NCBI GenBank assembly: GCA_001598975.1
Contig: BBXU01000573.1
Span: forward strand, 1 to 64,000
Direction of reading: 5' to 3'
From: Parachlorella kessleri
Lineage: Eukaryota > Chlorophyta > Trebouxiophyceae > Chlorellales > Chlorellaceae
DNA length: 64,000 nucleotides
Each line of letters starts with the position of its first letter. Within the stretch, counting starts at the first letter, position 1. Below are positions 47,735-59,800 of the stretch, one piece after another. Below the pieces are notes generated by a model. That model ran no database searches, was not told where the DNA came from, and worked only from the letters and a program-made list of their open reading frames with translations. Made by a program: the position numbers and the translations under genes.

Positions 47735-49816
47735 ATGTGCAGGGTCGCAGTTCGCCAGGCGCCTAGGTGAGCCCTCCCACGCATGGACCCTGCCCTCACG
47801 CTGCTGTTCGCCGGCTCGCGGCCGCCCGATTCGCTGGCTTGAAGTGTTGCGCTGCTGGTGCGCGCAGGAATAGGCCCGAACAAGTCAAGCAGGAGGAGCC
47901 CAGCTCCCTGCTCTATGATCAGCTCCAGGCGCTGCAGGCGCAGCCTTCTGGGCTGAACGTGCGCCTCGACGAGGACGAAATCGACTTTGAGAACCTGTTT
48001 GAGGACGAGGAGGACGCAGGGTTGGACGCTGGAGGTAACCCTCTAGCCGGCGCCCCTTTGGGTCCGTCGGCACGCACGGGCTGTCGCTTGCTTCCACCAG
48101 CGCCACGATCAGGAATAAGGAGGCGTTTGGTGCTGTTTCCGTTGCAGAGCTGGATTTGCTGGCACTCTTCTCCGAGGACGCGTCCCCCTCAACTACTCAG
48201 TCCCAGCAGCAGCAGCAGCCCCCCGCTGCCGCACCCGCAGCAGTGGTAGCAGGCTATGCTGCCCCAGCAGTGTCCCCAGCTGTGGCGGCCACAGCAGTGA
48301 CTGGGGTTGCGGCAGTGGCTGCCCCTGCGGTGGTGCAGGCGGCGCCCATGGCTCAGACGGTGCAGCAGCTGCAGCTTCAGGCCATGATGCAGCAGCAGCT
48401 GGCTGCGCAGCAGTATCAGCAGCAGCAGGCGGCGGGGGCTGGCATGCCGCCGCAGGAGCTGGCGCACCTGCAGCAGTACCAGGCGGCACAGATGCAGGCC
48501 ATGCTCGCAGCGCAGGCACAAATGAGGCAGGGGCAGGCTGTCAACAAACGTGGCAAGGTGGGACATTAGGGGCCTTGTTTTGGGTATTGCTTATAGCGGG
48601 GTGCCACGCGCGAGATATGGCAGGAGTCTGGGCTTGTCACTGCGGTTTAATACTTGTGACAGCCGGGGAGTGTGTTTTAGAGGCTGTCCTGCCACAGGGG
48701 TCCCAAGCTGACAACTGTTAAGGGGGTCGGCTGGTGCTGGCAGTCTATTGTGTGGTCTCCTGCCAAACAAGATGTGTTGCATGTGCTGGCGGCTTAAATT
48801 GGTGCCCAGGTGCTTGGGTGGTGCAAATTGCGTGGCGCAAATTGCGCGGATTGAGCCCAGGTGCTATAATGGGGTGCCCTTTGCCTTTCTGCTGCAGACC
48901 CAGGCGGAGGTTGAGGAGCAGCAGGAGCGCATCAAGAAGAGGCGCAGGGAGTCCGCACAGCGCTCGCGCGCCCGCAAGAACACATACATGAAGTCGCTGG
49001 AGGTGCGTGGCGTGGGATGGTGCTAGTTGCGGCGAGGGCGCGCGCGGTGTCGAGCGCATGCCGGCAGCGCGTCAGAGCAAGCGAGGCTGCACCGCTAAAG
49101 GAGGTTGTGCCAGGGTGGTTTTGTTGTTGCAGGGCCAATAAGGGCTCGCGATTGGCCCTCCCACAGCCCAACACCCTGGTCTTGTCGCGCGCGGCTGCTA
49201 ACGGTCGTTGCCTCTCGCCACCTGCAGGTGGAGAACAAGGCCCTGAAGATGGAGAATGAGCGGCTGCGCATGGAGCTCATGAAGATGTCTGGCGGCAGGG
49301 CCGGCAGCACCTCCTCCTCAAAGCCCGACACCCCCTCGCAGAACAACACCCTCATGGACCCGCACGACCACGACCACTCTGGTGAGCCCCTTGCGAACGG
49401 GGCAGGCTTGGGTGAAGGCTTGCATAATTTCGTTTTGGTGTTTGGATTTTGGTGTTTGGATTATGGCAACAGCCTGGGTTTAAAGGTTGTCGCGGCAGTG
49501 GGTTGCTCGCTGTTAATAGGTTGGCGGGTGCTTGCCAGTGCAGCTACTGGGGAAAGTGCAGCGGGTGTGCCATGTACTGGGCTCCCCACAAGGGGGTCAT
49601 GCTGCTTTATGCTTGCCCGGTGCTGTCTTGCTGGCTGTAAGCATGGTTCTGCAGCACCGTTAGTGCGTTGCAGCCTGGTCGCCAGCTTGCGAGCGCTGAG
49701 CACTTGGGGTTCATCTCGCGGTTGCAGGCGACCTGTCCATGAGCGATGATGAGTTCTGTGACGAGAAGGGCGGCTTGAGCCTGCCGGCAGCCAACTTCTT
49801 CCCGCTGATGCTTTGA
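47735..49816 (+). CDS. bZIP transcription factor with a non-canonical basic region
   Basis: Six exons with consistent phases give 318 aa: 47735-47766, 47868-48034, 48148-48557, 48898-49002, 49228-49381, 49728-49816. An acidic stretch (LDEDEIDFENLFEDEEDAG) and an Ala/Gln-rich region precede the bZIP. Basic region residues 216-230 (KKRRRESAQRSRARK) are followed by heptad positions Leu237, Leu244, Leu251 and Met258, giving a short zipper. In the consensus N-x7-R the Asn position is Arg219 while the Arg is kept as Arg227. The acidic C-terminus (SMSDDEFCDEKGG) may be an activation segment. It would act as a dimeric DNA-binding regulator in the nucleus. Exon 1 is only 32 bases and was chosen because its ATG joins in phase; an alternative ATG at 47784 runs into a stop. 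Confidence 0.85.
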
Positions 49817-52151
49817 GTTGGCCACGAGTGCCCTGCTCTGCCCCACGACTGGAGCCATTGGTTTGAAGAGTGAAGGTGGGGCAGGCACAAGCTACTGACT
49901 CTGTCGACGCAGCGGTGGCTGTTCATGGCAGCCCACAGTGCTGGCCAGGGTCGATGCTGAGGTAGGGAAGTCTTTTGTGGTGGCAGTTTTTTTCCCCACT
50001 GCTTACGAAGGAGTAAATTTCCAGGAACATGCAAGGGTGTCCAGCCCCTGAGGGGCATGGCGGCCCCTTTTTCACGCAGCGCACGAGCAGGGCTGCTGCA
50101 CCCTACCTGTGGTGTAGGCGTTCTGCCGGCTCGGATACCATACGCCTGGTCTTTGTTTACCTGTTGTCACGTACGTGTTTTTGTGGTTTATGCTGGGTGT
50201 TGCCCGGAGTGAGGGTGCGGGCGCGCTCCGGGGCCCCATGTTGCGTGCCTCCATAGCTGTCCATACCGCGTGCGTACAGTCTGATACCTGGGGTTCTAGC
50301 AGTGGCCGGCTGTGCCATCTGTTTGTGGGCTACTGGGTAAATGAAAAGAGAGTGCTTAACCGTGCGTTTGGGAGCAGGGGTGGCTTTTACAGGCTGGAGC
50401 CAGCTACCTTGGGTATGGGTATAGCCAAAAGGGAGGAGGGGGGTGCCAAGCGCAGCTGAACGAACGATGCTTGGTGATTTTTCAACACTAGGGCAGTGCT
50501 CTCCAAACGACGGGTGCATGTGTTATGGGCCCCGTCGTCTCCTTGCTATCCTGCCGGATAAGTGCCTTGGATGGAAACCCCGTAAAACAAGCGTGCTATG
50601 GCTGCCGTCAAGCCAGTGATAGCCTTTGCTAGGCGGCACTGCTCTTTTCCCTGGTACCAAGCTGGGTACTGTGATGGCTTCCTGCCACACGCCCGCGCTA
50701 ACGACACGGTGCCTCAACTCTCTTTTGGCTACTTACTTTGGGTTACTTGTGATGGTATGGAGAGTGCCGCATCCGCGGCGGTAGCTGCTCTTGTGTGCTA
50801 TGCCAAGCTCTTGAAAGGGGGCGGAAGGAGGCGGGCGGGGCTCCCCCCTTGCATTTGTGTGTATTTGTGTGTTCACTTTAGCACTTGCCATGCAGCACTG
50901 TACATTATCACTCCATCTTCTACCCTCTTGGATTGTGTGGTTGGGCTGCAAGATTGACTACCCGTCATGTCACTACCACCTCCTCGCATACGTCTGAGGC
51001 TACCTGTTTCCAGCGTGGTGTCACCTCCTTGGTGTGACGCCTTGCGCTGCTATCGGTATGCTGTGTGTGTTACCCAGATCCCTGCTTTTCCGATGCATAG
51101 TGGGCTGCGTTCTCTTTTTGCGTCCCACAGGTGCTGTAAGAGCTTGTTGTGAGTGTCTGGCGTTGACAGTGTTTTTTGGGCAGCCTGGCCGCTGACGTGG
51201 GGGTGCAGATAATGAGTAGCTCGAGAGTGGCAGGTCTTCAACCTGCAGACCAACGTTAGTGCAATATGGTGGATCTTTGATGCCCGGCTCTTCCAGGCAC
51301 TGTGCCTGGGAGCGGCAGCTTTGAGTATGCTGGTGGTGATGCGGCGGCACCCTGATGTGCCTGAACCATTCGATGTTGCAAGGCCCTCGGTTTCACCAAG
51401 GTTGCAAGCTCTCTCTTCTTGCGCCGCCCCGGCGAGTGGAATTTGCCGGGACTGGTGCTTAGCCTCCATCTGTTGTTGCGTTCATGGCCACAGTTGCCCC
51501 TGCCTTTTCTCTGTCAACCTTTGATGTCGATTACTAGTGTCAGGCACCATGCTGGAGGGTGTGACACTCTGCCTAACTGCTGACATGTAAACCAAGTTTC
51601 TGATACAAGTACACGCTTGGGCAGCCAGGTTGTCAACCCAGCCTGTGTGAAGGTGGCAGGCCTGCTATGGTGGCACCCATGCTTTTCTCAGATAGTTACT
51701 GAGGACACCAATCAACTCCCTTTGGGCAATATGGCCACATCTATTCTAATGTGTCTCTAGAGGTGTTCTTATTACACCAAATGTCTGTGCACAACTTGCT
51801 AGCCTTGGAAAAAGCAATTCAAGCAGCAGCCAGTCCACCTTCAGCAAGTCCAGAACTGGGACGAGCAGCACAAGCTCCTAATACCTGCGAGCTTGTCTCT
51901 AAGCGCTCTTCTGGACCCTATGGTGTCTTATGTAAGCACCCACTACCTTGCTATTCCTAATTCCCAGCACCAATTCCAGGGCTGCTGACGACATGGCACG
52001 GGTGCTAGCTTGCCCCAGTCAACCTGACTTGCTTCAGCCCTGATGTGGCGGCAGCTATCACCCTCCCTTGGCCGCCTCATGTTCTTGCTGCGGGGCAACT
52101 CTTCAGCCCCGTGTCCCTCCTGCAATTGCCGCCGCCAACACCGCTGTGGCT
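49817..52151. other. Long convergent 3' region, bZIP and Nudix genes
   Basis: About 2.3 kb with no gene that I can support. Parts are G/T-rich on the plus strand, as in algal 3' UTRs. TGTAA occurs near 51135 and 51586, but neither is convincingly tied to a gene. Confidence 0.4.
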
Positions 52152-55100
52152 CTAGCTGCTCGCAGACCCCGCTACACCGGGCACCTCCTGCCCCGCCAAA
52201 ACACGCGTAACCTCGCCGGCTGCGCTGCTGCTCCCGCTGCTGCTGGCTCGCACTCCCCGCTCCTGCCACTGCTGCCACCCTCGCTCCAGCTGCAGCTCCT
52301 GGCGCTGAGGGTCTTCCGGCAGATATTCCTGCTGGCTTTGCTGGTCCCGCGGCCGCATCGTCTGCTGCCGCCGCTGCGCAGTGGGCGCTGCTTCCGCGGT
52401 TAGTCGCAAGCCCTCCCCCGCACTGCTGCTGTTGCTGTCCAATCGCCTGGGCTGCTGCTGTGGCTCCGGTGCTGCAGCCTGCAGCCCTTCCTCCCCTGTC
52501 GCGCCAGGCTGCTGCTGGTCCCCCGACTGCGGCGGCTGCGGCTGGGGAGGCGGCGGTGGTGGCTGTGAGGGATGCGACCTCCCTTCCAACTGTGCCAGCA
52601 GCCGGGTGATTTGCTCGACCAGGGGCTGGGTGGTCGGCGGCATGGGGAAGGCGGCTAGGCCCGCCGAGTCCACCCACCGAACCTGCTGCCCTTCCCGCCC
52701 GTGGGGCTGGCCCTCCCACTCGTCACACGCTGCAGCCACGGGGCACTCAGGGGTACGCGATAAGGAGCATTCATGGAGCACCGGCAGGGGTACGCAATAA
52801 GGAGCGCAAGGACAGCAGCCGTGATGGCGTGTGGTGGAAATCTGGTGCAAGCACGGGGACAGGACGATGGGAGGCGACAGGTTGGTGGCGCCTCACTAGG
52901 CCTGAACGACTGCCTGGCCCTGGCAGCTGCCACATCTGCTGCTGCGCTGTTGCTGCCTCGGGATCCAGAGTATTGCAAGCCTGCTGCCCCCACAAATACT
53001 GTCTCACGAGGCCAGGGTCTAATGTTACCTAGTCTGAACTACCACACTAACAGAGCCAACGCAGGCTAGACTTACCAAATAAGAGCCCGACAAGGTTGTA
53101 CCTCATCACCTGCAAGGCAGGCACTACAGTCAAGTCTCAGGAGGTGAAGCAACTAACAGCTTGTCGCTCACCCCACCGTAGTGTAAGGATATGCACCAAC
53201 ACAATAGAGGCTAAGCAGCAAGCTGTGAGCAGGATGGCAGCAACGGCTGCAACACACGCCCATGTGACGATCGCACCACACCCCGGCTTCAGCCACAGCC
53301 GGGCACAAGGCACTGGCTGCCACGCAGCAGCACAGGACCCTGCGGTGCATGTTGGGCTGCCCTCGTATGAACAGCACATGCACCCATCCCTTACAGAGTG
53401 GTGCAGTATCAGCGTTAGAACAGTGTCCCTGCGAGGGCAGCTGTCCTTGGAACACTGGCCCCGTTCACCCACCGTGTAGAACTGGGAGACAAAGCCCAGC
53501 GGCAGCAGCTGGCTGCTGTCCACCTGCGAGAAAGCAAGCAAGCGGGGCCACCAAGCCGGTGTCAGCGCAGCGACCGGCGAGACCTGCGCCTGTACTGAGA
53601 CGCTGACCGTCACAGGGGAGATAACATGTAGGAGCCATACCGCCACTTTGCCTCGGTACCCCAACATAGGCAGGCAACACACACAAGCGTGCACACACCT
53701 TCAGCGCAGCGCAGCGCCCCTGGCCAATCCAAGTGTTCTGGGCGCTAGGCCCAGTAGCCAAGTGAGATAGCGCCCTGTCACTACACTGGCTCCCTCCCTC
53801 CCTCCCTCCCTCCCTCCCTCACTACCTTGATTCCCAGCTCCTCTTTGAGCTCACGCGCCACAGTCATCTGGGGAGACTCCCCACGCTCTACCTGCACAAC
53901 CCAGCTAGACTTTTCTGATCACCTGCGTGGCTCACGGGGGCAGCCGAGCAGGCCAACCCACAGGCCCGCAATGACCAAACCCCTGGGTTACCTGTGGCAC
54001 TGTAAAAGAGGAAGGTCATAACCAACCTGTAGCGCTTGCAATGACGCAGGGCTGCACACCCACATATAAGGGACCAGCAGAGGGGCCGAAAGAGATCAGT
54101 GGGACTGCCCGCGAGCAGGCAGCAATGGGGCTGCCCCAAGGCGGCCACACGCAAGACGGGCGCCTCACGCTTGACGCCCCTGCTCCCACGCACTAATACG
54201 GGACCCTCACCCCAGACCCCCAAAACCAGGTTTCTCCAGGGGTCTACACATGGAATGCACGTGATAGCACAAGGTGAGACGGCAGTTAGCCGGGGGTTTC
54301 ACAGGTGCAGCGGAGGTTCCTCCTACCTTGCCCCCAGGCAGCTCATACAGTTCTCTCAGCTCCCGCAGGCCCTTGTTCCGCTGGGCCAGCAGGACCCGCG
54401 CGTTGCGGGTGTCGACCAGCGCGCACCAGGCCACCATCACGTTGCGAACTCTGCTGCCTGCGGGCAGCCAGTCAGTTTCAAGCTCTCAGCATCCCGCCGG
54501 CGCTCTGCGGATGGGTCACACATCGGGTCAGGGCCTGAGAGGGCCGTGCAAGCAACAGCTCTTGGCCAAAGGGAGCGTGGCTGGGGTTAGCATGTCAAAA
54601 CAACCCACTTCCTGACAAGACGTCCCACCTTGCCAGGTTGGCTCTCACCACCCTTGCATAAGCTTCCTTATCTCCCTTGTCTAGGAATCCACACCCCAGC
54701 ACCCCATGGAATCCTGACTGGCAAAAAGTAAAACGAGATCGGGCGCTGCAAACTGAACCTAGGGGACATATCGCATCCTGCACTTGAACTAGCCATCCCC
54801 CCTCCCACAGGCTCGGCGCACCTTTGGGAGGCTCCCCTGTCGTCAGCTTACTCAGTGGTGGCTCCTCAGCAACCGCCGCCTCCCCTGCAGCTCCACCAGA
54901 CGCGGCCGCAGCCTCCTGCGCAGCATCCCCCCGCTTCTGTAGGTCCACACTGATCAACTCCTCGCTGTCACTTTCTTCTTCATCGTCATGCTCACTGCCG
55001 ACGACATCAAGGCCTGCCAGCCCTGCCAGCTCTACTGCCTCTTCAGCATGCTCTGCCCTTGGAATGCCAGGGATCACCGCGCCTGCAGCCAGGTCAGCAG

Positions 55101-55162
55101 CTGCGGCGGGTGCGGCCGCAGAACCGCTGGGGCTTGCCGAGGCCCGCTGCTGCTGCTGCTGG

Positions 55163-55195
<33 letters not shown>

Positions 55196-55461
55196 CTTGC
55201 AGGCTGCGGCGACGGCAGCGCTTGCGGCGACTTTGGCGCAGCTTCAGGCTTCGGAGCCCGCCCCGCCTTTCTGCGGCGCTCCGGCGCCGCTGCGCATACT
55301 GACGGCCGCAGACACCGCCGCTGGCCCGTAGGGGACCAGCCTGATTTGGAGAACAAGCGTCCCAGCCAAGGTTTGCGGGCGGGGCTGCAGGCTAGCAAAG
55401 GCCTGAAAGAGTAGCGGCTGTCATACGAGGTTGGGACTAATGGAGCTGGAAAGGCCCCCAT
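52152..55461 (-). CDS. Nudix (MutT-like) hydrolase with long low-complexity ends
   Basis: Six exons with consistent phases give 489 aa: 55461-54852, 54457-54327, 53891-53826, 53523-53473, 53109-53076, 52729-52152. A complete Nudix box spans residues 246-268 across two exons, from GK to VERGESPQMTVARELKEELG and Ile, fitting Gx5Ex7REUxEExGU. The downstream block CDEWEGQPHGREGQQVRWVD plus MPPTTQPLVEQI is typical of bacterial-type MutT, which hydrolyses 8-oxo-dGTP. The Nudix core is only about 150 residues. It is preceded by about 200 residues that begin with a Ser/Arg-rich, plastid-transit-like sequence and include a Gln-rich tract (QQQQQQQQQQHQQQQQ). It is followed by about 150 residues rich in Pro/Gln/Ser. 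A plastid nucleotide-pool sanitising role is inferred from the leader. The 11-codon exon 5 is supported by phase and by filling the expected strand. Confidence 0.85.
53791..53820. repeat. (TCCC)n microsatellite in Nudix intron 3
   Basis: About seven and a half TCCC units lie directly beside the donor of Nudix exon 3. Confidence 0.85.
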
Positions 55462-55778
55462 CAACCGTGTGGCTGTGTCAGTTAGTCCTCTAGTTATCCT
55501 GGGAAGAGGCTGTGCTACCTCCACTTACAACTTGTCTCCTCCTGCAGCACGGGTTGTGGGGATGGCCAGGATGATGCCATGCCAGTCCAGTCAAGGTACG
55601 TGCATGCAGGAGGTGAGCTTACCTCAAGTCACTGCAGGCTAATACCACATGCGCGCTGCATCCGCTCTGTACGAAAAATGAGCGTGCTCAACCTCGCGGT
55701 CACAACAAGAAGGTGTTTACGAGGCTTCCAGATCAAACTTGCACGATTAGATATGTTGATCACAGGCTTTGACTTAGT
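55462..55778. promoter_or_regulatory. Upstream region of the Nudix gene
   Basis: 317 bases between the Nudix start codon and the MITE. No gene or defined promoter motif was seen. Confidence 0.4.
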
Positions 55779-56279
55779 CAGGGTGTCTAATTTTGGCGAT
55801 ATCGCCAAATTTTGGCGATAAATTGGGCTCTCGCCTGCTAGTTTGGCGACGGCGCGTCAGCCGTCGCCAAAATTTTTGGCGATTTTCTGAGACCGCGCCG
55901 AAGGCGCGGCGCCAAACTGGCGCCAAATTTCAACCATCCTGTCGCCAAACCAGTACAACGCCAGGACGGCAAGCTATCTAGTCAAGGTTCAGGGAACACA
56001 GTCTGATCACTGCATGTCAACATGGAGACCCGCCGTGCCATGTTTGGTGTGTTTCAACAGCTGTAGCCCTGTGCAAAGGTGTCTGAAGGCTTGATACCTG
56101 GTTGGAGCCAAACATCTGACTTATGTAGCCACCACTTGGTGCCAAAATTGTATTTGCCAGCGCCAACCCCTGGAGCCAGTTTGACTTGTGCCGTCGCCAA
56201 CGTTTGGCTACAAGTGTTGTAAATCTGGGGAAGCCATCGCCAACTGTCGCCAAAACCCAAAACGAAATTAGACACCCTG
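55779..56279. mobile_element. MITE-like non-autonomous DNA transposon, 501 bp
   Basis: The element begins CAGGGTGTCTAATTT and ends with the exact inverted complement AAATTAGACACCCTG, giving 15-bp perfect terminal inverted repeats. Next to the left end the motif TTTGGCGA and its complement TCGCCAAA recur many times in both orientations, and shorter copies occur near the right end. Flanks TTTGACTTAG (left) and TTTGACTAG (right) look like a 9-10-bp target duplication with one base lost. No transposase frame is present. The superfamily is not certain; terminal CAG and a target duplication near 8-10 bp would fit a hAT-like or related cut-and-paste element. Confidence 0.8.
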
Positions 56280-56857
56280 TTTGACTAGCAATGGGGTTCC
56301 AAGGAGTCTTTCCCAGCATGACGCCATCATGACTAAGTTGGAAGAAGTGGTCATCCGTGACCCCAACCATCAAAGGAAAGGGTGGGTGTGCTGGGAGTTA
56401 AGGAGGGAGCGCCGGCAGCCTGACAAACCTTCAGGAATTGGAAGCAGAGTGTACCATGGACACTACTTTGTGTTGTTAGGCGTGATAAGCTGCCACGAGC
56501 CCAGCCTTGATACCACTGCAGGATCTTGCAACCTCTCCAACAGCAGTACCTAGGCACATGTGCACAAGCCAGGGGCCTGTCAACAGCAGTTCAGCATCTA
56601 AAAAAGCACGGCAAAAAGTCATATCGAAGCAACAAAAATACTGCAATGATAAAGTTAACCAGCACGAGGCAGCAGTAGGAAAAAATCTCACTTTGCCCAC
56701 ACCGGAGGAAGCAATTATTTGATGCTTATGCACGTGACGAGCAGCGGGCGGTATCAGTGCAGCATCCAGGTGTCAGCCAGAAGGTAAGCAGTGGCACGAG
56801 CAGCAGCAACAAGTGAGCCTCTACTCCTCTGTTGCTTCGCAGGTGGTTGCCTTGGCT
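56280..56857. other. Intergenic between the MITE and the FPPS 3' end
   Basis: No gene recognised. It probably includes the 3' UTR of the farnesyl diphosphate synthase gene. Confidence 0.45.
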
Positions 56858-59800
56858 TCACTTGTTGCGTTTGTAGATTTTCTTCAGCAGCATCATGAAG
56901 ACTTCCTGCATCAAGCCGACCGCATCGGCAAGGCTGTGGCCTGATCATGCTCGCACAGGGCGTAGGTTGAAGCCCGCCTCACACTGACAATTTACAGATA
57001 CAGAACACTATTCCCTTCCCTCTGGGGCGACCTGCCTGGCGTCTGTCTCATTTCGCAACCCGTGCTACAGTTCAAACACCGAGAGCAGCAGTGCACCAAC
57101 CCTTCCAGGCAGGGAGGGACCTCTGCGGATTCTAGGGCACCCGTCCCCTATAATCAGCAGAACCTCCACCAGCACCACCCACCACGTTGACCAACTGCTC
57201 GATACCCTCGACGGCAGCATCGCATGGCACACATGTGTCTTTGAGACTAAAACTTTCCTACACCATCGCCGCTACCCCACTTAAGTTCAACGAGTGCCAA
57301 CAGGGCTGCCCTGGACCTTCATATTGAGCTACCACCTTCTTTCACAGCTGTGCTAGCTGGTGGCTTGCAAATTGCATCCACACCTCACCCTCCTAGCTGT
57401 TGACGCCTGCCCACCTGCGGGAGGCTGTCCTGCCCCTCAATGGTCGCCACCAGCTTGCCGTAGCTGTCCTGCTCGTACTGCCTGAACACCCCCTCCAGGT
57501 CCAGCGAGCGGTACACCTCCTTCACCCGCTGTACTGCCTGGTGGTCCCCCTTGCCATAGTTGGCCTGCAGTACAACGACAGCACAACACGTTCGCGCGCT
57601 GTCAGGAACGATCTTGAGATAGTACCTCTTAGTGCAGTATGGCATGCACAAGCCGGCAGGGCTGCGAGTTGAAGGGGAGAAAGACTCCTGCTTGACCAAA
57701 CCTCTCTGCCTGCTGACTAAGACCTCACTGTTACATCCCACTGCTGGGCGTGAAGCCTGCGTGTTGTGATGTGGGATGTAACAGTGAGGTCTTGCGCCAG
57801 CAGGCAGAGAGGCTTGGTCAAGCAGCAGTCCTCCTTCCCATGAACTCACAGGCTTTTGCAACTCAGACGTACTATGCCTTGCTCAGCCCGACGACGCCCT
57901 CACACACATGCACATGACCCAGCACAGGGCCCCACCCTTACAACTGTACGCAGTTCCCAACCTGGCCACTGCACTGCTTGGCCCGCCACCCGTAATATTT
58001 ATCTTGCCCAGCAATACCCACTCCACCTCAAGCACCCGCAACAGACTCCCAGTGGATGCCTGCATGCTGCTCCACACCTGCCCGCTGCAACACCTGCCCC
58101 ACAAGCCCAGGGCAATGCTTACTCCCAGAAGTAGGTTGGGGATCATGTGCTAACGTCTGTACTGGCCATCTGTACTGACACAAGGACAGTCAAGGAATGC
58201 CCTCTGACCTCAATGACGGTGCGCTGCTCCTCGTCTGCCCGCTGCAGCGCCTGGACCACCAGCCAGGAGCACTTGTTGTCCTCGATGTCGGTGCCAATCT
58301 TGCCGATGACCTCTGGGTCCCCAAAGCAGTCCAGGTAGTCGTCCTGGATCTGCACACAGCAGCACCACACTCGCGGAGTGGTTGTCAGTTTGTTACGGCC
58401 CTTGCATGCCATGTTGGCATCAGCCGACTACTGGCCCCGACAGCCAGCAACGTAGATGTCCTGGGTTGTAGCAAGCGGCTCATACTGGTAGGCTCACCCT
58501 GGCTGACTGCGGAGTGTGTGTGGGTTCCAGTATGCGTGCTCATCCCTGTAAAGCCACTGCCTGTCCAAGAGGTACTGCCAATGGGGCCAGCTTGAGCGCT
58601 CGACGCTCACCACCACAGCCAACCAGATTGATATTACCACCACCACCACTCTGCCCACCCTGCAAATACTGCCACGCCTGGCAGCGAACACCTCTACTAG
58701 TACTTGTAGCCCGCCTCACCCGCGCAACAACCCCGCCACAGACTGAGTGTGTATGCCACCTGGCTGCACGTGCCCGTAGCCACTCCTCGCCAGCAGCTGC
58801 CCTCGAACCAAGCCACAGCAGCATACAAGTACTGGCGGTGCACCCCTCATCATCGCCCCATCTGGAAAGAACGCCCCACCTACCTGGAAGTACTGGCCCA
58901 TCTGGATGCAGATGTCCTGTGCCAGCTGGTAGGCCGCCTCGTCCTGCACCCCCGCCAGCCGCATCCCGCAGGCGACGGGCAGGTAGAAGGTGTAGAAGGC
59001 GGTCTTGTAGGTCACGATGCGCAGGTAGGTGTCCAGGGTGTACCGCGACAAGTCCACCGTGCCTGCGGGGAAGGGGGGCCGGGGTGGTGGGTTAATGTGT
59101 TTGTGTGTTAAGTGGTGGTGGGGGTGGTTACTTGTAAGGGCCGCAGCCCAGCCGCATCATGGCAGGTTGTGTGCCGCAAAGGAAGTAATTGATGGTGGTG
59201 CCCAAGCAGGACAAAGGCCCTGATGGAGTGGGGGTTATTGCCTTGGCTCGTTTAAGTCAAGGACCTGAGGCTGGTGGCTCCTTGTCGGCAACATCGCTCT
59301 AGGTGTCACCTAGATGGTGGCTAGGTGTGGCAAGATTGTGACTGACCCGGGTGGTGGCTATCTGTTAGACCAGACTGTCGGCAAAATGGTGCTGCTACCA
59401 CCATTGGCTGTGGGCTATAACGCCATAAGGTGGGTAGGTCGATGTTGATACACCTAGCTAAGCCGCTAACATGCTGGTGCAAATATTGCATTACGCGCCA
59501 TCCTGCCTCCCATCTGCTGAGCCACCGCCACGTGACTCCCTGCCGCCCCTTCGCTCACCCATTACGATGTTGACGGTGTCCAGCAGCTGCCCCATGACTA
59601 CATCTTAGTCGCCCACTCACCCAATGGGTGCATGTCCAGCAGCTGCCCCATGACTACCCCTTAGTCGCCCACTCACCCACTGGTGTGTTGATGGTGTCCA
59701 GCAGCTGCCCGTGGCTGGTCTTGTAGGTCACCTCGTGGAACAGGTCCAGCAGCGCGGTGTAGCAGGGAAGGCCGCCAAGGTGGCGCCGCAGCGAGCGGTA

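Noticed and set aside
47784..47842. ATG-led start MDPALTLLFAGSRPP for the bZIP gene.
   Set aside because: It meets a stop after 19 codons without a usable donor; the ATG at 47735 splices in phase to exon 2 instead.
51943..52719. Second long minus-strand frame (258 codons) overlapping Nudix exon 6.
   Set aside because: It is in another frame from the phase-consistent Nudix exon and has only Ala/Gly-rich low-complexity content.
54824..55414. Plus-strand frame with a run of Cys residues that could look like a metallothionein-type protein.
   Set aside because: The Cys run is the reverse reading of the Gln-coding CTG/CAG tract in Nudix exon 1.
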